The translations under genes were made by a program, and so were the position numbers. 64,000 nt of DNA, taken from positions 52,525 to 116,524 of the forward strand of contig CAZYXV010000014.1 of the NCBI GenBank assembly GCA_964651475.1. Direction: 5' to 3'. The notes under the pieces are model-generated. The model searched no databases. It was not told the DNA's origin and worked only from the letters and a program-made list of their open reading frames with translations. The stretch comes from JBGSMF01 sp964651475 (GTDB lineage: Bacteria > Chloroflexota > Anaerolineae > Fen-1058). Positions within the stretch are counted from its first letter, which is position 1, and each line of letters opens with the position of its first letter. Shown here in pieces: positions 8,029 to 15,810 of this stretch.

Positions 8029-8847
8029 ATGGAACAGGTTGTTATGGCAGTTATCTTTTTTATAATCGCGCTATTTAGTCGCCGCCGGGCCGCTTTCAGG
8101 TTCACCTGGCAGCCGACCTCTTCCACCTGGGTTGCCATAGGAACAGCCGGGCTGGCCTCTGTTTTCAGCGCCGCCATGCTGCTCTTTGAACCAGGCTCAG
8201 TGGCGCCGCATCTCATCCACTATGGCTTGATTTACGTTGTGTGCGGCGTGGCCCTCCCCTGGGGGTACACCTTGCTTGTAGAGCATGCCGGGCCGGCTGA
8301 ACTGGGGTTGCGGCGTGAAAAATGGTTGGTCAGCTTGGTGGTTGGCTTTGCCCTGGCAGCTTTGCTCAGCCTGGTAATCGTTTTTGAAGCCGATCTGTCT
8401 GCCGTTCGTTGGGGGCAACTCGGCCAGGCCGCCGTTAGCTTGGTAGGAGCAGGTGGGCTGTTCGAGCTATTTTTGTATTACGGCTTTGTTCACCTACGAA
8501 TGGAAAAAGCGTTCGGCATCATTCCGGCGATCCTGTTCACAGCCGCCCTGTATGTGCTCTGGCACATTGGGACACAATTGCCCTTGGAGGCTGATGTCAC
8601 AGCCGCACTTCTCAAGCTCTTTGCTGTAGGTGTGATGTACCAATCGGTTTTTAGCTTGACGCGCAATGTGCTCATAATTTGGCCTTTCTTTCATGGCGTC
8701 GGGGTGATGATTGATTTCATGGTCAATTTGGGCGAACTCGAACGGGCAAGTCAGAGTTTTCCCTGGGCAGTGGGAGCGTTGGTGTTGATGTCCAGTGTTG
8801 GCGCTGTGCTTGCTTGGAGAGCAAGATACAGGCGACGACCGGGTTGA
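8029..8847 (+). CDS. CPBP-like (CAAX protease family) integral membrane protein
   Basis: A 272-residue polytopic membrane protein with about eight hydrophobic segments. The region ELFLYYGFVHLRMEKAFGII followed by ALYVLWHIG aligns with the two conserved stretches of CPBP intramembrane proteases (EExxxR and FxxxH), but only one Glu of the first motif remains, so catalysis is uncertain. The ATG at 8029 follows GGAGG by 5 bases, better than an upstream in-frame start. Its last codons run up to a broken permease gene on the other strand. A related protein is encoded at 20756-21484. Confidence 0.75.
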   Translation: MEQVVMAVIFFIIALFSRRRAAFRFTWQPTSSTWVAIGTAGLASVFSAAMLLFEPGSVAPHLIHYGLIYVVCGVALPWGYTLLVEHAGPAELGLRREKWLVSLVVGFALAALLSLVIVFEADLSAVRWGQLGQAAVSLVGAGGLFELFLYYGFVHLRMEKAFGIIPAILFTAALYVLWHIGTQLPLEADVTAALLKLFAVGVMYQSVFSLTRNVLIIWPFFHGVGVMIDFMVNLGELERASQSFPWAVGALVLMSSVGAVLAWRARYRRRPG

Positions 8848-9107
8848 CGATGGGCACGGCGAACAAAAACGCACGCTACCCCCGCCGAAAGCGGCAGACT
8901 CTTTTGATGCAGCCGCCGCATTACCGGCACGACGCCGCACTCGCACACCGGAAAAGCCAATCCCCACAGCGCCCCGACCATTGCCGCCCACACTGGCTGG
9001 CGCGGGACGCAGCGGCTCAATACTTGGTTGCCAAGCAAGATTTGAGCCAGAGACGAGAGAACCAACCAGCAGAAACGGCGCGGCCTCTCAAAAGCTGGGC
9101 TTGACAC
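8820..9107 (-). pseudogene. ArsP/YraQ-type permease remnant, frameshifted and truncated
   Basis: Read on the minus strand from 9107, the frame encodes LLGNQVLSRCVPRQPVWAAM, then ALWGLAFPVCECGVVPVMRR and LHQKSLPLSAGVA, the signature of DUF318/ArsP-like permeases (conserved FPxCECG...P). The frame then shifts by one near 8860 and continues in the next frame as FLFAVPIVNPVVACIL, matching the expected conserved 'PIxNPVV' segment, before homology stops at the 3' end of the CPBP-like gene. The rest of the roughly 300-residue family is missing. This looks like a deletion that joined the two genes. Relatives move metalloids or other small solutes. Confidence 0.8.
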
Positions 9108-9159
9108 GTCCTGCTAGGTGCGGTAAAATAAGTCCACTGCTAAATGAAATTTTTTTTCA

Positions 9160-9600
9160 ATGAGAAAAATACCGTTCGACCCAGACCATAACCCGGCCGC
9201 CCTGGCTTTGCGGCAAGCCGGCTACAAACTGACCCAACCACGCCTGGCTGTGTTGAGCGTGTTGGAAGAAAACGACGAGCGGCTCAGCCCGCACGATATT
9301 CACCGTTTGGGCAAAAAAATCTATGCGAGGCTGGGGCTGGTGACGGTCTATCGCACACTGGAAATTCTGGACCAGTTGGGCGTGGCGCGGCGCATCCACA
9401 CGCAGGGACGCTGTCACGGCTACGCCCGCGCCGAGGACGAGCAGCATTATCTGGTCTGCCGCCGCTGCGAATGTGTTACCGAGTTTCCGTGCGACGGGCT
9501 GGATCACCTCATCGCCGCCGTCCAGCGCAAAACCGGCTATCAGATTGACGCGCACCTGCTGGAACTGATCGGCCTGTGCCCTGCCTGCCAAAACCAATGA
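9160..9600 (+). CDS. Fur-family metalloregulator (probably Zur-type)
   Basis: A 146-residue Fur-fold repressor: winged helix at residues 15-85 (YKLTQPRLAVLSVLEEND ... VTVYRTLEILDQLGVARRI), then a metal-binding dimerisation domain with His, HYLVCRRCECVTEF and the C-terminal CPAC pair; the two CxxC motifs build the structural zinc site. Adjacent downstream are the genes of a zinc-type ABC transporter, so zinc sensing (Zur) is the likely role, an inference from context. The operator candidate at 9641-9663 lies between this gene and the transporter. Confidence 0.92.
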   Translation: MRKIPFDPDHNPAALALRQAGYKLTQPRLAVLSVLEENDERLSPHDIHRLGKKIYARLGLVTVYRTLEILDQLGVARRIHTQGRCHGYARAEDEQHYLVCRRCECVTEFPCDGLDHLIAAVQRKTGYQIDAHLLELIGLCPACQNQ

Positions 9601-9640
9601 GCGCAAGCCGCGAAACTGTCCAGCGATTCAGGCGTGCGTT

Positions 9641-9663
9641 GTATTGAAAGACATTTTCAATAC
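9641..9663. promoter_or_regulatory. candidate Fur/Zur box: perfect 9-bp inverted repeat
   Basis: GTATTGAAA at 9641-9649 and TTTCAATAC at 9655-9663 are perfect complements around a 5-base spacer; pairing continues outward to 14 bases per side with one mismatch. Fur-family sites are AT-rich 19-23-base palindromes of this size. It sits 40 bases after the regulator gene and 200 bases before the zinc-binding-protein gene. Confidence 0.65.
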
Positions 9664-9721
9664 GACGCGCATTCGATTTACATTCACGGGAGGGAATGAT
9701 AAAATGAACATCTCGAAAAAA

Positions 9722-9754
9722 TGACGGGCGCAAGCGGCTATCTTGCGCCCGTCA
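9722..9754. terminator. 13-bp perfect hairpin in the zinc-transporter leader
   Basis: TGACGGGCGCAAG at 9722-9734 pairs perfectly with 9742-9754 around a 7-base loop. Read on the minus strand it is followed at once by six T residues (complement of 9715-9720), the form of an intrinsic terminator; read on the plus strand no T tract follows. It may stop minus-strand transcription or act as part of a plus-strand leader switch with the repeat at 9783-9828. Confidence 0.6.
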
Positions 9755-9782
9755 AAGCAAGAACGGCAACATCGGCTCAGAT

Positions 9783-9828
9783 GCTTGCGCCCTTGCGCAG
9801 ACCATTGTAACACAAGATGGGCGCAAGC
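9783..9828. repeat. second inverted copy of the GCTTGCGCCC/GGGCGCAAGC pair
   Basis: GCTTGCGCCC at 9783-9792 and GGGCGCAAGC at 9819-9828 form a 10-base inverted repeat with a 26-base spacer. The same 9-base words form the hairpin at 9722-9754, so four arms can pair in alternative ways, all within the leader before the gene at 9861. Confidence 0.65.
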
Positions 9829-9860
9829 AAAAATCAAAATTTCCAAAGGAGAACAAGCTA

Positions 9861-10757
9861 ATGTTTCGCTCATCAAGACAATGGGGTCTATTTATCTTGG
9901 CGGTTGTGCTGATCGGCCTGGCCGGCTGCGCGCCGGCGGCCGCGCCATCGGGCAAGTTGCAGGTAACGGTGAGCATTGTGCCGCAACAGTATTTCGTCGA
10001 GCGCGTCGGCGGCGAGCACGTCGAGGTGAACGTGATGGTTCAACCCGGCAGCGATCCGCACACCTACGAGCCGAAACCCGAACAACTCAAGGCGCTCAGC
10101 CGCTCGGCGGCCTATTTCAGCATCGGGGTGAATTTTGAAGATGCCTGGCTGGATAAAATCGCGTCGGCCAATCCCAAAATGATCCTCGTGGACACCGCGC
10201 AAGGCATCGAGCGGATGCCCGGTGCGCATCACCACGAGGAGAGCGAGGAGCATCACGACGACGAGGAGCTTGACGAACACATTTGGACTTCGCCCAGGCT
10301 GGTCAAGACACAGGCGCAAACGATTGCAGCGGCGTTGAGCAAACTCGACCCGGCGCACAAGACGGTCTACGAAGCCAATCTCAAAGCCTTTCACGCCGAC
10401 ATTGACACGCTGGAAGCAGATATCCGCAAAACATTGGAAGGGGCGCAAAATCGCAAGTTTATGGTTTTTCATCCGGCCTGGGGCTATTTTGCCCGCGATT
10501 TTGGGCTGGAGCAGATTCCGGTTCAAGTCGGCGGGCAGGAACCCAGCGCGGCAGAGTTGGCGGCGCTCATCACGCGGGCCAAAGCGGAAGGCATCCGGGT
10601 CATCTTTGCACAGCCCGAGTTTAGCACCCGCTCGGCCGAAACGATTGCCAGCGAAATCGGCGGCCAGGTGCTGCTCATCAGCCCGCTGGCGCCCGATTGG
10701 CTGGACAATATGCGCCGGGTGGCCAAGACGTTTTCAGAAGTGATGGAGAGAGAGTAG
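9861..10757 (+). CDS. znuA: zinc-type metal ABC transporter substrate-binding lipoprotein
   Basis: A 298-residue cluster A-I binding protein (ZnuA/AdcA-like). Residues 1-24 are a lipoprotein signal with lipobox LAGC. The first lobe holds the metal ligand His in PGSDPHTYEPKP. A His/Asp/Glu-rich loop (AHHHEESEEHHDDEELDEH, about residues 116-135) is the hallmark of zinc-binding members, followed by the second and third ligands in HIWTSP and VFHPAWGYFARDFGL. It delivers Zn2+ to the ATPase and permease encoded next. AAAGGAGAA precedes the ATG. Confidence 0.93.
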   Translation: MFRSSRQWGLFILAVVLIGLAGCAPAAAPSGKLQVTVSIVPQQYFVERVGGEHVEVNVMVQPGSDPHTYEPKPEQLKALSRSAAYFSIGVNFEDAWLDKIASANPKMILVDTAQGIERMPGAHHHEESEEHHDDEELDEHIWTSPRLVKTQAQTIAAALSKLDPAHKTVYEANLKAFHADIDTLEADIRKTLEGAQNRKFMVFHPAWGYFARDFGLEQIPVQVGGQEPSAAELAALITRAKAEGIRVIFAQPEFSTRSAETIASEIGGQVLLISPLAPDWLDNMRRVAKTFSEVMERE

Positions 10758-10775
10758 AAAGTAGAGGGGGCGGCA

Positions 10776-11606
10776 TTGGAGAGGCAAACGGCAGCATTGG
10801 CAGAGGCTCGAACAGAAACGCGCCAGCAAGAGGTGATTTCGATCCGCAATTTGTGGGCCGGTTATAATCAAGAGCCGGCGCTGCAAGGCATTAATCTTTC
10901 GGTCTATGAAAAAGATTTCATCGGCTTGATCGGCCCCAACGGCGGCGGCAAGACGACGCTGCTCAAGGTGCTGCTGGGCTTGCTGCCTCCCCAACAAGGC
11001 GAGGTACGCATCTTGGGACAGGAGGTCAAACAAGGGCGCCGTTACATCGGCTATGTGCCGCAGGCGGTTGAGTTTGACCGCGAGTTTCCCATCAACGTGT
11101 GGGACGTGGCCCGCATGGGACGCCTGGGGCGGCGCGGGCTGTTGCGACGCTTTACGGCCCGCGACGACGAGGCGGTGGAAAAGGCGCTGTGCCAGGTGGA
11201 TATGCTGCACTTGCGGCAGCGCCCGATTGGCGACCTGTCTGGCGGGCAGCGCCAGCGCGTCTATATCGCTCGCGCGCTGGCGACCGAGCCAAAAATCTTG
11301 CTGCTCGATGAGCCGACGGCCAGCGTGGACCCACAGGTTAGCGCCAACATTTACGAGATTATCCGCCGCCTGAACGAGCGCGTGACCATTTTGCTGGTTT
11401 CGCACGACATGAACACCATTTCGTCTTTTGTGAAAACGGTCGGATGTTTGAACCGCCGCCTGTTCTATCACGGAGAAAAACAGGTGACGCCCGAAATGAT
11501 CGAGGCGGCTTATCAGTGCCCGGTGGACCTGATCGCGCACGGCGTTCCGCACCGCGTCTTTGCCGAGCACGTTCACGCCCCGGCCTGCGGCGACGATGGG
11601 GTATAG
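10776..11606 (+). CDS. znuC: metal ABC transporter ATP-binding protein
   Basis: A 276-residue ABC ATPase: Walker A LIGPNGGGKTTLLK, Q-loop near VPQAVEFDREFPINV, signature LSGGQRQRV, Walker B KILLLDEPTASVD, H-loop LLVSHDMN. It resembles ZnuC/MntA-type importers. The reading frame opens with TTG 18 bases after the binding-protein stop, with the purine-rich AGAGGGGGCGG before it. It pairs with the permease at 11659. Confidence 0.92.
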   Translation: MERQTAALAEARTETRQQEVISIRNLWAGYNQEPALQGINLSVYEKDFIGLIGPNGGGKTTLLKVLLGLLPPQQGEVRILGQEVKQGRRYIGYVPQAVEFDREFPINVWDVARMGRLGRRGLLRRFTARDDEAVEKALCQVDMLHLRQRPIGDLSGGQRQRVYIARALATEPKILLLDEPTASVDPQVSANIYEIIRRLNERVTILLVSHDMNTISSFVKTVGCLNRRLFYHGEKQVTPEMIEAAYQCPVDLIAHGVPHRVFAEHVHAPACGDDGV

Positions 11607-11608
11607 TC

Positions 11609-11637
11609 ACGCGCCACGCACTAAGTGGGTGGCGCGT
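11609..11637. repeat. intercistronic hairpin between the ATPase and permease genes
   Basis: ACGCGCCAC (11609-11617) and GTGGCGCGT (11629-11637) form a 9-base stem with an 11-base loop in the 52-base gap. It has no T tract and may set relative expression or mRNA stability of the two genes. Confidence 0.5.
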
Positions 11638-11658
11638 CCTGGCATGAGGAAAAGAGCA

Positions 11659-12483
11659 ATGATCGAAAGCATAGCGGAGGCGCTGCAATTTACGTTCATG
11701 CGCAACGCGTTGATGGCTGGCGTGCTGGTCAGCATCGCCTGCGGCGTCATTGGCGCGTTTGTCGTCGTCAATCGCATCGTCTTTGTCAGCGGCGGCATTG
11801 CCCACGCGGCCTACGGTGGTGTGGGCCTGGGCTATTATTTCAAGTTCAACCCGGTGCTGGGCGCGGTAGTCTTTAGCCTGGCGGCGGCGCTCGGGATGGG
11901 CGCGGTGCACCGCAGGACGCGCCAACGCGCCGACACGATTATCGGCGTGATGTGGGCCGTGGGCATGGCCATTGGGGTCATCCTGATAGACCTGTCGCCC
12001 GGCTACAAAGCTGACCTGATGAGTTATTTGTTTGGCAGCATCCTGACCGTTCCCTCCAGCGATTTGGTCATCATGCTGGGCCTCGATTTGATCATCGTCG
12101 CATCGGCGGCGCTTTTTTACAAAGAGCTGTTGGCGGTTTCGTTCGACGAGACATTTGCCAGCGTGGAAAATGTGCCGGTGGGCGCCGTCTACATGATCCT
12201 GGTGTGCGCCATTGCGCTGACGGTGGTGATGATGATGCGGGTGGTGGGATTGATTATGGTCATCGCCCTGCTCACCATGCCGGCCGCCATCAGCGGGCAA
12301 TTCGTTCGGGACATGAAAAAGATGATGGCGCTGGCCTGCTTGCTGGGGGCGTTGTTCACTACCACTGGCTTGTGGCTATCGTATTTTCTCAATCTGACCT
12401 CTGGCGCGACTATTATCCTGGTAGCGGGCGCGGCGTACGTATTGAGCCTGGCGCTCAAGCCCTGGCTGCAACGACCAGCATAA
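11659..12483 (+). CDS. znuB: metal ABC transporter permease (ABC-3 family)
   Basis: A 274-residue integral membrane protein with about eight helices: FMRNALMAGVLVSIACGVIG, then VVVNRIVFVSGGIAHAAYGG, which is the diagnostic ABC-3 stretch, and MRVVGLIMVIALLTMPAAIS near the C terminus. The ATG at 11659 is chosen because AGGAAAAGAG precedes it; longer in-frame openings overlap the ATPase gene. It forms the membrane channel of the zinc importer. Confidence 0.92.
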   Translation: MIESIAEALQFTFMRNALMAGVLVSIACGVIGAFVVVNRIVFVSGGIAHAAYGGVGLGYYFKFNPVLGAVVFSLAAALGMGAVHRRTRQRADTIIGVMWAVGMAIGVILIDLSPGYKADLMSYLFGSILTVPSSDLVIMLGLDLIIVASAALFYKELLAVSFDETFASVENVPVGAVYMILVCAIALTVVMMMRVVGLIMVIALLTMPAAISGQFVRDMKKMMALACLLGALFTTTGLWLSYFLNLTSGATIILVAGAAYVLSLALKPWLQRPA

Positions 12484-12953
12484 GATAGTGATCGAACCAC
12501 ACACCCCGGCCATCACAGTCGCCGCCGTCCACGCGCCGCCTGCATTGACGCTCCAAACAGCTTATGGTAAAGCGCCATCTTTGGCAGGTTTGCTGGTCCG
12601 CTACCTTATTCAGCGCGATTGGTGAGCGTCCTGGCGATTGACGCTGACCCCAGCTGCAACTTGCATCTGGTGCTTGGTCTGCCACTCACCCAAAGTGTGG
12701 GCGACATCCGCATGGCATCTGCAAATCTCATGACTATGTGGTGATGGACAACGAGGCCGGCGTGGAGCACCTCATCCGCCACACTACCCGCGACATGGAT
12801 CACCTGTTGCTGGTGAGCAATGCCAGCCTGCGCGGGCCGGCATCGGCGGAAGCCATCTAGCAGAGCTTGCCTCATTTTTCTGATCATGCTAAAATAAGCC
12901 GTCGTTATACCCAGTAGACATAGCGAAACCGTGATCACTTGGAGGCAAAGGTC
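12484..12953. other. 470-base region with decayed CooC-like gene
   Basis: There is no intact gene here. The plus strand from about 12560 to 12860 carries pieces of a CooC/ParA-type ATPase in shifting frames (annotated separately). 12861-12953 holds the probable promoter of the following operon and the GGAGG ribosome binding site at 12941-12945. Confidence 0.6.
12560..12860 (+). pseudogene. remnant of a CooC-like MinD/ParA ATPase
   Basis: Three fragments in different frames resemble successive parts of CooC, the ATPase that helps insert nickel into carbon monoxide dehydrogenase: YGKAPSLAGLLVRYL (near the P-loop), VLAIDADPSCNLHLVLGLPL, and YVVMDNEAGVEHLIRHTTRD followed by HLLLVSNASLRGPASAEAI. 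The P-loop glycines are lost, stops and frame changes separate the pieces, and a central section is deleted. It lies directly upstream of the binding-protein/radical-SAM operon, which may be the remains of a larger metal-handling cluster. Confidence 0.75.
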
Positions 12954-14741
12954 ATGTCAAAATCGCGTTTGTTATTAGTGGCTATTGTGCTTTTGATGGC
13001 GCTTGTGGCTGGCTGCTCGGCGGCCGTCACCCCATCTCCAACCGCGCCGCCTCAGCCCGCGCCAACTCTTGCCAGCGCGCAACCCGTGATCGAGGTCAAT
13101 GGCGTGACTTTCACGCTGGCCGATCTGAAAGCTTGGCAAGTCAGCGTCGAGGCTGAAGGCAAGACCTACACAGGTGTGCGCATTCTCGACTTGCTGGCCA
13201 AGGCCAACGCCTCTGGCGCGCCGGCCGTGGCGCTGATTGCCGGCGATGGCTACAAGGCCGAGGTGGCCATGTCCGATTTGAGCGACCAGGCCATCCTGGC
13301 TTTTGGAGAGGGCGAGACGCTTGACGCCGTGATTCCCGGGCAAAGCAAGGGGAGCTGGGTCAGAGGGACGGTCAAGATTGAGATGGCGTCTGCCCAGCCG
13401 GCCAAGACTGAGCCAACAGCGGCCCCGGCCCAAGCCGCCATCTTGACGGTTGATGGCAAGCCATTGACGCTGGACGACCTCAAGGCGCTTGAGCAAGTCA
13501 AAATTGATGTTGAAGGCAAATCCTATACTGGCGTGCGCATCCGCGATGTCTTGAAAGCGGCCGGTGTGAGCGGCGATGGCATTCTCAAGCTGATTGCCAG
13601 CGATGGCTACGAAGGCGAGATCGCCATTGCTTCACTCACCGATCAGAGCCTGCTGGCCTACAACGATGAGGGTGGGGTCAATACGGTTCTGCCGGAAGAA
13701 AGCAAAGGCGCCTGGGTCAAATACGTGGTCAAGATCGATCTGGCCGCCAAGCAGGCTTCGGCCGGGCCGTTGCCAACCGGCAAGCCGCTCGCGCCAGGCG
13801 ATAGTCTCGTCGTGGTGGATTCGTTGGGCAACGAGGTTCGCATTCCCAAGATGGTGACCCGTGTGGCTTCGATGCGTTCTGGCATCACCGAGATCATTTG
13901 CGCTTTGGGGCAAAAGGACAAGATCGTGGCCGTGGAAGAGATGGTCAAGGCTGGCAACAGCTATGGCGAATTTATCACGCGTGTGCATCCAGACCTCAAG
14001 AATGTGTCTGCGCCCCTGGCTGGTCGCGACATTAGCGCGGAAGAGATGCTGCGGCTCGCCCCCGACCTGGTGCTGCACGGCGGCTACGGACGAATCAAGC
14101 AGGCCGATGCGCTCAAAAAGCAGGCGCCCGATTTGCCGGTGGTGATTGCCCACTTTGAAACGATTGATGCCTACATGGACGACATTCGCATTGTGGGCCA
14201 GTGCGTCAACGCCGAAGAGCGCGCGGACAAGCTGATTGCTTACTTGCAAGGCAAACTCGATTTTATCCAATCCAAAACCCAAGATATCCCCGCCGACAAA
14301 AAGACGCGCGTCTTTTACAGCGGGCACGAAATTGATCATTGCTACACGCCAGACACGTTTGAGCACGCCCAAATCGAGCTGGCCGGCGGCGTCAATGTGG
14401 CCCAGGAGCTTAGCGGCTGGCTGCCCGAGGTTTCGCCGGAGCAACTGCTCATTTGGGATCCAGAGGTCATCATCATGCTCAATGGCGCGGATGTGGCGGC
14501 TGTTCTGAGCGATCCCAAGGTGGCCAGCGTGTCAGCGGTCAAGACCAAGCGTGTGTACGCTTTGCCCGAAGCCGGGTGGGACTTTTCCTCGCCGCGCGCA
14601 TTGTTCTGCATCGAATGGCTGGCGGCCAAGCTGTACCCCGAGCGCTTTGCCGATGTTGATATCGAGGCCGAAGCGGACGAGTTCTACCAAAACGTCTTTG
14701 GCGTGGATTACGAGGGGCCTTCTCTGGCAGGCGCCCATTAG
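12954..14741 (+). CDS. substrate-binding lipoprotein with two N-terminal sulfite-oxidase-like domains fused to a BtuF/FepB-type domain
   Basis: A 595-residue protein. A lipoprotein signal ends at Cys21 (LVAGC). Two homologous domains of about 100 residues follow (roughly 45-145 and 160-262), each with the pattern 'Dlkal..v.vegKsYTGVRI.DvLkaAG', 'DGYxaEvAm', 'LPEESKGAWVK'. They look like the molybdopterin-oxidoreductase (SUOX) fold but lack a cofactor Cys. Residues about 285-595 form a class III periplasmic binding domain (VTRVASMRSGITEIICAL ... SAEEMLRLAPDLVL ... WDPEVIIM). The permease and ATPase genes follow. The ligand is unknown: an iron, cobalt or nickel chelate, or a corrinoid, is inferred from the family. 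ATG chosen over a TTG 15 bases upstream because GGAGG precedes it. Confidence 0.9.
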   Translation: MSKSRLLLVAIVLLMALVAGCSAAVTPSPTAPPQPAPTLASAQPVIEVNGVTFTLADLKAWQVSVEAEGKTYTGVRILDLLAKANASGAPAVALIAGDGYKAEVAMSDLSDQAILAFGEGETLDAVIPGQSKGSWVRGTVKIEMASAQPAKTEPTAAPAQAAILTVDGKPLTLDDLKALEQVKIDVEGKSYTGVRIRDVLKAAGVSGDGILKLIASDGYEGEIAIASLTDQSLLAYNDEGGVNTVLPEESKGAWVKYVVKIDLAAKQASAGPLPTGKPLAPGDSLVVVDSLGNEVRIPKMVTRVASMRSGITEIICALGQKDKIVAVEEMVKAGNSYGEFITRVHPDLKNVSAPLAGRDISAEEMLRLAPDLVLHGGYGRIKQADALKKQAPDLPVVIAHFETIDAYMDDIRIVGQCVNAEERADKLIAYLQGKLDFIQSKTQDIPADKKTRVFYSGHEIDHCYTPDTFEHAQIELAGGVNVAQELSGWLPEVSPEQLLIWDPEVIIMLNGADVAAVLSDPKVASVSAVKTKRVYALPEAGWDFSSPRALFCIEWLAAKLYPERFADVDIEAEADEFYQNVFGVDYEGPSLAGAH

Positions 14742-14799
14742 CCTGATCTGTGTGGATGGGCGGGCTGGCGTCTGCCTATCTCTCTGGGCAATTTTTCAA

Positions 14800-15810
14800 A
14801 TGGCATCCAGGCGCAAGACCCTTTTGATTTTTTTATTCGTCTTGCCTATCGGGCTGGCCTGCCTGTCCTTCTTTTTGGGCCGCTATCCCATATCTCCGGC
14901 GACCTTGGCGCGGGTGCTGGCGTCGCGCGTCTTGCCCATCCAGCCCGACTGGCCCGACACGGTCGAGACCGTGATTTTCAATATCCGCCTGCCGCGCATC
15001 CTCATGGCGCTGTGTATCGGTGGGGGATTGGCCATCAGCGGGGCGGCGTTTCAGGGCATGTTTCAGAACCCGCTGGTCAGCCCCGATATCCTGGGCGTGA
15101 CAGCCGGGGCTGGGTTTGGAGCGGCGTTGGGCATTCTGCTATCGGGCAATGCCGCCACGGTGCAACTGTTCGCCCTGTCCTTTGGCGTCCTGGCAGTGAT
15201 TCTGAGCTATCTGATTAGCCGGGTATACAAAACGACTCCCACCTTGATGCTGGTGCTGGCCGGGATTGTGATAGGGGCCATCTTTTCGGCGCTGCTGTCG
15301 CTGGTCAAGTACGTGGCCGACCCGCACCAAAAGCTGCCGGCGATTGTATTTTGGCTGATGGGCAGCCTGGCGGCTATCTCGGCGCAGGATGTAATCACGG
15401 CCGCGCCGCCCATGCTGGCCGGCACAGCTGGTTTGCTGCTCGTGCGCTGGCGCATCAATCTGCTCTCGATGGGAGACGAGGAGGCGCGCGCGCTGGGCGT
15501 CAAGACCGAGCGATTGAAGGGCGTCATTATCTTGTGTTGCACGGCCATCACCGCCTCGGCGGTGAGCGTGTGCGGCATCATCGGTTGGGTGGGGCTGATC
15601 GTACCGCACATTGGCCGTATGCTGGTTGGGCCGGACCACAAAGTCTTGCTGCCGGCTTCACTGGCGATTGGCGCGGCCTATCTGATTGTGATTGATAACC
15701 TGGCGCGGAGCTTGATGTCGGCCGAAATTCCGTTGGGTATTCTCACCGCCATCGTCGGCGCGCCCTTTTTTGCCTTCCTGCTGCGGCGAACCCAGGGAGG
15801 CTTGCGCTAA
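14800..15810 (+). CDS. FecCD-family ABC transporter permease
   Basis: A 336-residue permease of the BtuC/FecCD family with about ten helices. Diagnostic stretches are FNIRLPRILMALCIGGGLAI, GAAFQGMFQNPLVSPDILGV and the coupling segment VCGIIGWVGLIVPHIGRMLV. The ATG at 14800 lies 58 bases after the binding-protein stop; longer in-frame openings overlap that gene. It imports the chelate or cofactor captured by the preceding binding protein. Confidence 0.94.
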   Translation: MASRRKTLLIFLFVLPIGLACLSFFLGRYPISPATLARVLASRVLPIQPDWPDTVETVIFNIRLPRILMALCIGGGLAISGAAFQGMFQNPLVSPDILGVTAGAGFGAALGILLSGNAATVQLFALSFGVLAVILSYLISRVYKTTPTLMLVLAGIVIGAIFSALLSLVKYVADPHQKLPAIVFWLMGSLAAISAQDVITAAPPMLAGTAGLLLVRWRINLLSMGDEEARALGVKTERLKGVIILCCTAITASAVSVCGIIGWVGLIVPHIGRMLVGPDHKVLLPASLAIGAAYLIVIDNLARSLMSAEIPLGILTAIVGAPFFAFLLRRTQGGLR

